A DNA stretch of 64,000 bases from Alicyclobacillus herbarius DSM 13609 (lineage in GTDB: Bacteria > Bacillota > Bacilli > Alicyclobacillales > Alicyclobacillaceae). The position numbers and the translations under genes are program-made. The notes beneath the pieces are model-generated. The model saw only the letters and a list, made by a program, of their open reading frames with translations. It was not told the DNA's origin and did no database searches. The stretch lies in the NCBI RefSeq assembly GCF_000430585.1, contig NZ_AUMH01000017.1:1-64000 (forward strand), in the 5' to 3' direction. Below, piece by piece: positions 54,953 through 62,186 of the stretch (positions are counted from its first letter, which is position 1; every line of letters starts with the position of its first letter).

Positions 54953-55606
54953 ATGCGACTCAATCAGCTCGTGTTTCTCGTGGCCAGCACAGTCCTTGTC
55001 GGGGCGGTGGTCGGTTTCGCGACAGCGGCGGCCGGAATGGTTCACGTGGCGTGGTATCGCGGATTGACGGAGGGCGCGTTCCTGGCGACTACCAGCCTGA
55101 TGGGTTTTTGGGCCTTCCTGACGCTGAACTTTGTGGCGCGCATAAGCTTGCCGCGGCGGGTCTGGCGCTGGGCGCAAGCGCTGTTTTTACTACTCGCCTT
55201 ATTCGATATGCTGTGGTATCGATACCGGCTTGAGACTTTGGCACACCCTGGGGCGTCCGCGCCGTACAGTATCTACCTCGTACAGGGCTTGTGGCCGTTT
55301 TTGGTGGCATTGGTAGGCGCCGCCGCGAAACGTCGCCTGTCGGGAGCGGGGAGTTTTATTCCGACCGCGTTCTACCTGTACGTGTTTACGATTATCGATT
55401 GGCTCTTGGTGATTAAATCGCAGGCCAATGCGGCCATTGTCAATCAAACCGGTCTGGTGATGATGGCCTGTAACCTCTATATGATTCTCATCTTTGGCAA
55501 GCTGTTGTCAGGCGGATCGCCGTCGCGGACGGAACCGACGCAATCCCAAACCGTACATCCGCGGACTTATCCATCGACCCACCTGACTCCGAGTGAGGAA
55601 CGCTGA
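54953..55606 (+). CDS. kbaA: KinB-signalling pathway activation protein KbaA
   Basis: KbaA is a membrane protein required for KinB-dependent entry into sporulation in Bacillus. The 217-residue protein has about six hydrophobic segments, starting RLNQLVFLVASTVLVGAVVGFATA, with FLATTSLMGFWAFLTLNFVARI and the DMLWYRYRLE segment typical of the family. It sits between gerD and pdaB, its usual neighbours. The C-terminal 25 residues are polar and cytoplasmic. Confidence 0.9.
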   Translation: MRLNQLVFLVASTVLVGAVVGFATAAAGMVHVAWYRGLTEGAFLATTSLMGFWAFLTLNFVARISLPRRVWRWAQALFLLLALFDMLWYRYRLETLAHPGASAPYSIYLVQGLWPFLVALVGAAAKRRLSGAGSFIPTAFYLYVFTIIDWLLVIKSQANAAIVNQTGLVMMACNLYMILIFGKLLSGGSPSRTEPTQSQTVHPRTYPSTHLTPSEER

Positions 55607-55613
55607 CGGGGCA

Positions 55614-55645
55614 GGCCCCTGGCCATATGGCCGGGGCCCTTCTTA
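55614..55645. terminator. Terminator between kbaA and pdaB
   Basis: A hairpin of about 10 bp with one bulge (GGCCCCTGGCC/GGCCGGGGCC around ATAT) is followed by TTCTT on the + strand. The genes converge here. Confidence 0.55.
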
Positions 55646-55656
55646 AACTCGCTTGT

Positions 55657-56388
55657 TTACTCCACTTTCGATTCGACCTTTGCCTGTGACAACAATTCCG
55701 AAACGGTCACGAACCGATAGCCTTTCGCGCGCAGCCCGGATATAATCTGTGGCAGCGCCTCAACAATTTGTTTCGATGAATCGCTCGCGTGCATCAGGAT
55801 GATGTCGCCCGGAACGGCCCGATTCAGGACGCGCTCTGTGATGGCTTTCACCCCAGGATTTTTCCAATCCAAGGAGTCGGTGTTCCACTGGATAACCGTA
55901 TAGCCCATGTTGTTCAAACAGCGAATCACCCGGGGATTGAAGTCCCCGTTCGGGGTTCGAATCAGGCGCGTCTTGACGCCGGTCACTTGGTAGATGGCCT
56001 TTTCCGATAAGGCGACTTGCTGGCGGATCCAACTGTCCGGATAGTTGGAGAAGTCTTTATGCAGATGCCCGTGGTTGCCAATCTCGTAGCCCATATCGTG
56101 GATGCGCTTGGCAATCTTCGGGTGCCGCTGTGTCCAGGGTCCGCTGAGAAAGAAGGTCGCCTTGTCGACCTTTTCTCGTTTCAAGACATCGAGGACGGGT
56201 TCGGGCACCTTTTCGCCCCAGGAAATATCAAAGGTGAGCGCCACCACTTTTTCCGGTGTATCCACCTTATAGATGGCGCTGGGCTTTTCGGCTGCGTCGA
56301 CGCGGATTTCTCCAGCGGCCGCGAACAAAACGGCCATGAACAAGGCGATAATACTGCTGATGGCGAGGAACCGTTTGGTATCCCGCAC
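55657..56388 (-). CDS. pdaB: PdaB family polysaccharide deacetylase (sporulation)
   Basis: PdaB is needed to keep spores stable late in sporulation. The 243-residue protein has a signal or anchor segment (residues 6-30), then a NodB-type deacetylase domain with VALTFDISWGEKVPEPVLDVL, YEIGNHGHLHKDFSN and RTPNGDFNPRVI. The first motif reads FDISWG instead of TFDDG, which is characteristic of this subfamily and may mean unusual or absent deacetylase chemistry. The GTG at 56386-56388 follows GAGGGGG. A sigma-E-like octamer lies 42 bases upstream. Confidence 0.92.
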   Translation of the reverse strand: MRDTKRFLAISSIIALFMAVLFAAAGEIRVDAAEKPSAIYKVDTPEKVVALTFDISWGEKVPEPVLDVLKREKVDKATFFLSGPWTQRHPKIAKRIHDMGYEIGNHGHLHKDFSNYPDSWIRQQVALSEKAIYQVTGVKTRLIRTPNGDFNPRVIRCLNNMGYTVIQWNTDSLDWKNPGVKAITERVLNRAVPGDIILMHASDSSKQIVEALPQIISGLRAKGYRFVTVSELLSQAKVESKVE

Positions 56389-56429
56389 GCTGAATCAACC
56401 CCCTCGTGGACAGGTTCAAGTCTTTGCCC

Positions 56430-56437
56430 AGTGTATG
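56430..56437 (-). promoter_or_regulatory. Sigma-E-like -10 element upstream of pdaB
   Basis: CATACACT on the minus strand matches the sigma-E -10 consensus. A -35 at 15 bases (TGTATGT) is only loosely similar to the consensus. Confidence 0.4.
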
Positions 56438-56458
56438 CGTTGAAAGCGAGGTACATAC

Positions 56459-57100
56459 ATGTCCAATTCCGGAGTTCCCCACACGAACAAGTCGTTTCCA
56501 TGGTTTATTGCCCTAGCCTTGCTGCTGTTGGTGGCCGGGTTTGTGAGCGGAGCGCTCTGGCCGCACCACTTTCAGGAGACGCTCGGCCCAGTTATCGAAA
56601 AATTGAAGCGAACCGCCGAGGGCATATCGTCCACCTCGGTTTTGGGCGCCATCTGGACCATCTTCTTCAACAACGCCATCGCGGCGCTGGAGCTGATCGT
56701 GCTGGGTCTGTTTTTAGGCGTTTTCCCGGCAGTGATGTTGTGGTTGAATGGAGTCCTGCTGGGGTACGTGACCGCCCTCGCTGTTCAACAGGCGCACGTA
56801 CCTTTGTGGAAGGTTTTGGTGTATGGCGTTCTTCCACACGGGGTTTTCGAATTGACCGCCATCGTCTGGGCGACGGTGCTGGGGTTTCAACTCGGCTTTG
56901 CCGCGATACACAGCCTGACCCGGCGGATGAGAACGAGCACCACAGGTACCACCGTGGAAACTCGCGAACCCCGGTTATCGTTGCGCAGTGAGCTTCGCCG
57001 CGCTGCACGCCACCTACCCTGGATTCTGGCTTTACTCGTGGTGGCTGCCTGCGTTGAGGCCACCGTCACCCCTCACCTTATCGCCCTGGTTCGGGTATAG
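56459..57100 (+). CDS. Stage II sporulation protein M family (DUF95) membrane protein
   Basis: The 213-residue protein has about five membrane helices and the SpoIIM/DUF95 signatures: FFNNAIAALELIVLGLFLGVFPAVMLWLNGVLLGYV and GVLPHGVFELTAIVWATVLGFQLG. Canonical SpoIIM is part of the DMP engulfment complex. This copy lies next to pdaB rather than in a spoIIM locus, so it may be a paralogue. The ATG has GAGGT 6 bases upstream. Divergent from pdaB with a 70-base shared gap. Confidence 0.85.
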   Translation: MSNSGVPHTNKSFPWFIALALLLLVAGFVSGALWPHHFQETLGPVIEKLKRTAEGISSTSVLGAIWTIFFNNAIAALELIVLGLFLGVFPAVMLWLNGVLLGYVTALAVQQAHVPLWKVLVYGVLPHGVFELTAIVWATVLGFQLGFAAIHSLTRRMRTSTTGTTVETREPRLSLRSELRRAARHLPWILALLVVAACVEATVTPHLIALVRV

Positions 57101-57338
57101 TCTCCCGTCCACAGGCTTAGCTCCATGGCTTTGGGGCCGACCCAGGCCGTCGTGCAGGCGGCCCATATCGACGCTCTTTTTTCGTGATCCCAAGTGTCCG
57201 AACGGATGTGGATGGGCATACTATCGCTGGAACTGCCGGCGGGATACGACCGAACGATACACTTGCCGGCACGGCCGCCGTCACGCCCCGTTTCAGGCCG
57301 AAATACAGTGCAAGTATGACACACCGGGAGGACAGCCG

Positions 57339-58013
57339 ATGCTGTACGTAGCCTTAGGAGATTCAATCACGTACGGATACTGCGCCAGTTCGGAACGGGC
57401 GCGCTATGTCAATCGGGTTCAGGCCGCGTTGTCCAAGCAGGAGCGAGTGAACATGTTTGTCCGCGCTAAACCCGGTTGGACCTCCCGGCAGCTGCTCAAG
57501 TCCTTGAAGGATGTGCCGGAGTGTATCTGGGGAGAGGCGCGGCTTATTACCATTTTGATTGGTGGCAACGACTTTCTTAAAGCCATGCCGTGGTTAATTG
57601 ACGGAAACCGCGGTCGGCTCCTGCGGGTTGGCGGGCAGGTACAGGAGAACCTGACGCAGATTGTCCACACTGTCAGGTCCCCACAGACAACCGTCATCCT
57701 CGGGACGATGTATAACCCGTTCCCGAACTCATTGGTCGCCCAGGAATGTATCGATACGTTAAATCAGGTTATCTGCCACGTGGCGACGCGGGAACACCTC
57801 ATCCTGGCCGACGTGCGCAACCGCTACTTCGGCAACGAGCACCTGTTTGTTGACTGTTACAAGCAGGGCCGGTTGCGTGATTTTCGCATCCGTAACAACC
57901 CGATTCATCCGAATGACAAGGGGCACGAAGCCATTTCGCGTGTATTCTTAGCGGCGTATCGGAAATCCCTGGTCCAGACCCGTCGAACGGCCCGCCGCAG
58001 TAAAACTCGCTGA
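57339..58013 (+). CDS. SGNH/GDSL-family hydrolase
   Basis: The 224-residue protein has block I YVALGDSITYGY (catalytic Ser), block III IGGNDF and block V IHPNDKGHEAI with the Asp-His pair. It has no signal peptide with the ATG at 57339, which has GGGAGGA 6 bases upstream. It could be a cytoplasmic esterase, or released with the spore; the substrate is unknown. An in-frame upstream extension overlapping the preceding gene is not similar to hydrolases. The 238-base gap before it shows no gene. Confidence 0.85.
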   Translation: MLYVALGDSITYGYCASSERARYVNRVQAALSKQERVNMFVRAKPGWTSRQLLKSLKDVPECIWGEARLITILIGGNDFLKAMPWLIDGNRGRLLRVGGQVQENLTQIVHTVRSPQTTVILGTMYNPFPNSLVAQECIDTLNQVICHVATREHLILADVRNRYFGNEHLFVDCYKQGRLRDFRIRNNPIHPNDKGHEAISRVFLAAYRKSLVQTRRTARRSKTR

Positions 58014-58061
58014 GGTCAGCAGAACACGCGGAGGGGAGATTCGCCAAATGTCACCAACGAC

Positions 58062-58090
58062 TTGACGTAGACGGACGAGTACGAAACAAT
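58062..58090 (+). promoter_or_regulatory. Possible promoter of cdaA-cdaR
   Basis: TTGACG (58062-58067) and AACAAT (58085-58090) are 17 bases apart, about 47 bases before the predicted start. Confidence 0.4.
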
Positions 58091-58136
58091 AGTAGGAAGG
58101 GAATGGCTCCATTTTTCCGGCGAGTTGGTGGCGAGA

Positions 58137-58958
58137 ATGGCGGCGTGGTTGGACATCTTACGACACTTTGGCATACTCGACGCGGTTGACGTCCTCATCG
58201 TCGCGTATGTGATTTACCGTCTACTCATCCTCATCCGCGGCACCCGAGCGGTGCAGCTGGTCAAGGGTGTTATCGTGATTCTGCTGGCCACCGCAGTCAG
58301 CAGCTTTCTCCACTTGCAGGCGTTGAATTGGCTTCTGAACAAAATCATCACCTTGGGATTCTTCGCAATTCCGGTCGTCTTTCAGCCAGAACTGCGTCGG
58401 GCGTTGGAGCAACTGGGCCGCGGCGGGTTCTTTTCGTTTTCCTTTACTTCGACCGACAATGAAGATGTGAAACGGGCTGCCTCAGAGATTGTCAAGGCCA
58501 GCCAGGTGCTCTCCAAGACGAAGACCGGCGCTCTGATTGTCATCGAGCGCAGCACGGGTCTCAGCGAGTACATTGAGACAGGGACCCTTATCGAAGGAAA
58601 AATCAGCACCGAACTGTTGTTGAATACATTCATTCCGAATACGCCTCTGCACGACGGTGCGGTCGTGGTACGGGGGGATCGGATGGTGGCGGCCGGCTGC
58701 TTTCTGCCGCTGACGGACAGCCGCGATTTGGACAGGCAGTTGGGAACCCGCCACCGTGCCGCGCTGGGCGTGACGGAACAGTCGGACGCGGTGGCCGTGG
58801 TCGTCTCGGAAGAGACCGGGCACATCTCGTTGGCGGTAGACGGCGTCTTGACCCAGGACCTCAGTGAGTCCGCCCTGCGAGATTTGCTCAACACCCTGCT
58901 GACGCTCAAGCGCCCTGCCACCCTCAACAAGTTTCTCAGCCGAAAGGCGGAGTCGTAG
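58137..58958 (+). CDS. cdaA: Membrane diadenylate cyclase CdaA
   Basis: CdaA makes c-di-AMP from ATP at the membrane and is controlled by CdaR and GlmM. The 273-residue protein has three N-terminal membrane helices (residues 15-85) and a DAC domain with DGA at 173-175 (PLHDGAVV) and RHR at 205-207 (GTRHRAALG). The ATG at 58137 gives the same length as the Bacillus protein. TTG 58125 and GTG 58128 are in-frame alternatives. Its stop overlaps the cdaR start. Confidence 0.96.
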   Translation: MAAWLDILRHFGILDAVDVLIVAYVIYRLLILIRGTRAVQLVKGVIVILLATAVSSFLHLQALNWLLNKIITLGFFAIPVVFQPELRRALEQLGRGGFFSFSFTSTDNEDVKRAASEIVKASQVLSKTKTGALIVIERSTGLSEYIETGTLIEGKISTELLLNTFIPNTPLHDGAVVVRGDRMVAAGCFLPLTDSRDLDRQLGTRHRAALGVTEQSDAVAVVVSEETGHISLAVDGVLTQDLSESALRDLLNTLLTLKRPATLNKFLSRKAES

Positions 58959-60148
58959 TGAGCCGATTTTGGTCCAACAACAACGTCTTGCGCATCATCG
59001 CGCTCGCCCTCAGCTGCATTTTGTGGTTTACCGTACAGCCGAGCCCCGATACCAGCGCGGTGACAAACAACGTCAGCGTCTCCAAGTTCCCGATTGCGGT
59101 TCACGTCCGAACCTCTGACGATACTGTGGTGACTAGCGTCAGTCCCTCTGCGGCCATCGTCGCCGTGCATGACAGTACGGTGAACTTACAGTCGCTGACT
59201 GAGCAGATGCTGAATGTGCAGTTGGTGGCCGATGTACGGGGGCTGGGTCCCGGGCAGCACCAGGTACCCCTCACTGCGGAGCATATGCCGTTGGTCCAGT
59301 ACAGCCTCAGCCCATCCAGTGTAACAGTGGTGATTGCCGACCGAAAGACGGATGAGCGTCCAGTCCGCGTCATTGTCCGCGGGCAGCCAGCGTCTGGTTA
59401 TACTGTGGGGAATCCCGATTGTGACGTGGCGACCGTCAAGGTCAGTGGCGCGGCTCAGGCGCTGGGTAGGGTCAGTACTGTCGCCGCGTTCGTTTCGGTA
59501 CAGGGGGCCAATGATTCGGTTTCCCAGGAAGTGACGTTGGCCGCAGTCGACGCGCGTGGCAACCCGGTGGACGGGGTCACGGTAGCGCCGGCCACGGCGC
59601 ACGTCACGGTGCCCGTCGTCGCGCCGCACCAGAGCGTGCCCATACGTTTGGAGACGAGCGGATCGCCCGCAGCCGGGTACGATGTGGCCGGACTCACGCC
59701 GTCGGTATCCTCGGTAACCCTGTACGGAACCCACTTGCCTAAGCACCTGACGATTCCGGTGGATGTATCCGGGCTCAACCGAAGCAAGACGGTCTCCGTC
59801 AAGGCGCCCCTGCCAGACGGTGCGACACGGGCCAGTCCGTCCACAGTCTCGATACGCGTCCAGATTGAGCCAAGCGCCGTGCGTTCCTTCACCGTCCCGC
59901 TGACGATCCGGAACGTTCCTGCGGGGGAAACGGTGTCTGTGGTCACCCCGTCCCAAGTGACGGTTCACGTAAGTGGACCGAAGTCGGTGGTGGGTGGGCT
60001 GAAGGCCAATGCGATTCGGGCCTACGTCGACGCCAAGGGATTGCAGCCTGGGGATACACGGGGCCCCATCCAGGTCGATGTGCCATCGGGCGTCCGGGTT
60101 ACGCAGCTATCTCCAGCAAACGCAGAGGTGCAAGTCAGCCAATCGTAG
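58958..60148 (+). CDS. cdaR: CdaA regulatory protein CdaR (YbbR-domain)
   Basis: CdaR binds CdaA and tunes c-di-AMP output. The 396-residue protein has one N-terminal membrane helix (IIALALSCILWFTV) and an extracytoplasmic part of about four YbbR repeats of 80-85 residues, each ending in a pattern like SPSSVTVVI or SPANAEVQV. It starts with a GTG overlapping the cdaA stop. It is somewhat shorter than the Bacillus protein (about 480). Confidence 0.93.
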   Translation: MSRFWSNNNVLRIIALALSCILWFTVQPSPDTSAVTNNVSVSKFPIAVHVRTSDDTVVTSVSPSAAIVAVHDSTVNLQSLTEQMLNVQLVADVRGLGPGQHQVPLTAEHMPLVQYSLSPSSVTVVIADRKTDERPVRVIVRGQPASGYTVGNPDCDVATVKVSGAAQALGRVSTVAAFVSVQGANDSVSQEVTLAAVDARGNPVDGVTVAPATAHVTVPVVAPHQSVPIRLETSGSPAAGYDVAGLTPSVSSVTLYGTHLPKHLTIPVDVSGLNRSKTVSVKAPLPDGATRASPSTVSIRVQIEPSAVRSFTVPLTIRNVPAGETVSVVTPSQVTVHVSGPKSVVGGLKANAIRAYVDAKGLQPGDTRGPIQVDVPSGVRVTQLSPANAEVQVSQS

Positions 60149-60254
60149 GTGGCGCAGCACCCTTGGGTGGCTGTGCTCCCCCTGGAGCTGATTGTCGCCA
60201 AATAGAATGGTTGCCGTCACGGATGTCCTTATGGCACAATGATTTGGGTTGCTG

Positions 60255-60288
60255 CGGCTGCCGGCAGCGAGTCCGGGCAGCCGTTTTT
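60255..60288 (+). terminator. Rho-independent terminator between cdaR and glmM
   Basis: CGGCTGCC (60255-60262) pairs with GGCAGCCG (60276-60283) around a 13-base loop and is followed by five Ts. Confidence 0.82.
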
Positions 60289-60290
60289 CA

Positions 60291-60319
60291 TTGTCATTTT
60301 TGACTATCGGTTGTATGGT
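60291..60319 (+). promoter_or_regulatory. Possible promoter of glmM
   Basis: TTGTCA (60291-60296) and TATGGT (60314-60319) are 17 bases apart and lie directly behind the terminator. The start codon follows 25 bases later, so the leader would be very short. Confidence 0.35.
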
Positions 60320-60343
60320 TTGCAGTGGAAAGGAGCGGTGAAA

Positions 60344-61684
60344 TTGGCCCGCTTGTTTGGTACGGACGGGGTGCGCGGCGTCGCGAACCGCGAATTGACC
60401 CCGGAATTGGCGTTTCATTTGGGGCGCGCGGGAGCGCATGTGTTGACTGGTGGTCGCCGAGGAGTGCGCATCGCCGTCGGAAAAGATACCCGCATCTCCG
60501 GGGATATGCTGGAGGCAGCGCTCATCAGCGGCATCCTCTCCATCGGCGCGGACGTCCTGCGGCTTGGGGTCATCACTACACCTGGGGTGGCATATCTGAC
60601 GCGCCACTTGGGGGCGCAGGCTGGCGTGATGATCTCCGCCTCGCACAATCCGGTCGAGGACAATGGTATCAAGTTTTTTAGCGATGCCGGGTTTAAACTG
60701 CCGGATGAGGTGGAGGACGAGATTGAACGGACAATGCAGGCCGGGGTCGAGAATCTGCCGCGTCCCATCGGTGCTGCGGTCGGTCGCATCTATGAGGAGC
60801 CGGCACGGTCTGCGTATATCGACTTTCTCCTGAAGACGGTCCAAAACCGCTTTGAAGGGTTGCACATCGTGCTTGATTGCGCGAATGGCGCCGCCTCGAA
60901 CATCGCTCCCGAAGTGTTTACGCGCCTAGGGGCACGGGTCAGCGTCCTGAACAACCAGCCAGATGGCGTGAATATCAATGTCGGGTGCGGATCGACCCAT
61001 CCGCATGTGGTGCAAAAGGCGGTCCTGGAACTGGGTGCAGACGTCGGGTTAACGTTTGACGGCGATGCGGATCGGCTGATTGCCGTTGACCACACCGGAG
61101 CCCTGGTGGACGGGGATTATGTCATGGCCATCTGCGCCCGTGCGCTCAAACAGCAAGGGCAGCTCAACCACGATACGGTGGTCGCCACGGTGATGAGCAA
61201 CCTGGGCTTTCTGAAGGCGATGGAACAGCTTGGCATCCACGTGGAGCGCACGGCGGTGGGGGATCGTTACGTGATGGAGGCGATGCGCCGCGGGGGCTAC
61301 ACCTTGGGCGGCGAACAGTCGGGGCACATCGTGTTTCTCAACCACACCACCACCGGTGACGGCATTCTGACCGCCCTGCAGTTGGTGGACATCCTGGTGG
61401 GCAGTGGACAGCGGTTGGCTGAGCTGCGCAAGGTGATGACGCGGTATCCCCAGATCTTGGAGAACGTCCGCGTACGTGACAAGCAAGCGTGGGCGACCAA
61501 TGACCGCATTCGCCAAGCGCTGTCGGCGGCGGAAGAGCGGCTTGGCAGCGATGGACGAGTGCTGGTGCGCGAGTCGGGAACGGAGCCGATTGTCCGCGTG
61601 ATGGCGGAGGGGCCGGACGAACAGCTGCTCCAGGAGTGTGTTGGGAGCATTGTGCGGGTTGTGCGGGCGGAATTGGGCGCCTAA
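60344..61684 (+). CDS. glmM: Phosphoglucosamine mutase
   Basis: GlmM converts glucosamine 6-phosphate to glucosamine 1-phosphate for UDP-GlcNAc synthesis; it also inhibits CdaA in Bacillus. The 446-residue protein has the phosphoserine loop SASHNP (Ser100), the metal-binding loop FDGDADRLI and the C-terminal phosphate-binding RESGTEPIVRVMAEG. The TTG at 60344 is chosen because AAAGGAG lies 8 bases upstream and it gives the conserved start ARLFGTDGVRGVAN. Confidence 0.97.
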   Translation: MARLFGTDGVRGVANRELTPELAFHLGRAGAHVLTGGRRGVRIAVGKDTRISGDMLEAALISGILSIGADVLRLGVITTPGVAYLTRHLGAQAGVMISASHNPVEDNGIKFFSDAGFKLPDEVEDEIERTMQAGVENLPRPIGAAVGRIYEEPARSAYIDFLLKTVQNRFEGLHIVLDCANGAASNIAPEVFTRLGARVSVLNNQPDGVNINVGCGSTHPHVVQKAVLELGADVGLTFDGDADRLIAVDHTGALVDGDYVMAICARALKQQGQLNHDTVVATVMSNLGFLKAMEQLGIHVERTAVGDRYVMEAMRRGGYTLGGEQSGHIVFLNHTTTGDGILTALQLVDILVGSGQRLAELRKVMTRYPQILENVRVRDKQAWATNDRIRQALSAAEERLGSDGRVLVRESGTEPIVRVMAEGPDEQLLQECVGSIVRVVRAELGA

Positions 61685-61884
61685 CCGCGCGAAGAAGTCG
61701 CTTGGCGCATGCGGCGGGTGGTTGCGACCGATGAAAGAGCACGTTTCCAAATGAATCGGAAGGCCGGCAGCCAGGACGGTATGTGCGAGGAATTGTTGTC
61801 GCAAACGGGGTGTCGAGTGCGGGCGTATGGTGTCCGCTGATGACAGGTGATCTGACATGTGTATGGCAAAATGGGGGCATCCCA
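61685..61884. other. Intergenic region between glmM and the glmS promoter
   Basis: I see no gene, terminator with a T tract or repeat here. Short open frames lack ribosome-binding sites and similarity to known proteins. Confidence 0.6.
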
Positions 61885-61914
61885 TTGACCGCATCCTGTT
61901 CGGTCACATATAGT
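61885..61914 (+). promoter_or_regulatory. Sigma-A promoter of glmS
   Basis: TTGACC (61885-61890) and TATAGT (61909-61914) are 18 bases apart. The transcript would have about 100 bases before the ribozyme cleavage site, with a GCTGG/CCAGC stem near 61939-61960. Confidence 0.75.
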
Positions 61915-62020
61915 GAGGTTGCGCGGGTTGATGCCATGGCTGGTGGACTTATCCGCCAGCGCCAGCGGCGCAACTTGCGAAAAACGCGCGGGGGTGAATC
62001 TGGGACACTTTCCGGCGAGA

Positions 62021-62155
62021 AGCGCCTGGACTGGATGTTACGGTATCCAGTTGACGCGGAGGAGGTTGGCGAACCATTCGGCGGGTGCCTCCCGGTGTGA
62101 GGGCCGCACCGTCACGCGAAGCTCGAAAACCAGCGGGTGACCGCTGTGGACAAGA
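62021..62155 (+). ncRNA. glmS ribozyme (glucosamine 6-phosphate-activated)
   Basis: The segment reproduces the glmS ribozyme consensus in order: the cleavage-site core AGCGCC, the P1 stem CTGGAT/ATCCAG, GTTGACGCGGAGG, the conserved loop TCGGCGGG, CCTCCCGG, a P3 hairpin GGTG...CACC and a P4 hairpin GTCAC...GTGAC. Expected self-cleavage is between A62021 and G62022. High glucosamine 6-phosphate would cut the glmS mRNA and lower enzyme synthesis. It ends about 12 bases before the glmS ribosome-binding site. Confidence 0.94.
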
Positions 62156-62186
62156 GTGAGCAGGCCTATAAGGAGGAAAATTGCAT

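Noticed and set aside
61783-62100. Open frame upstream of glmS
   Set aside because: It runs across the glmS promoter and into the ribozyme and has no ribosome-binding site or similarity to known proteins.
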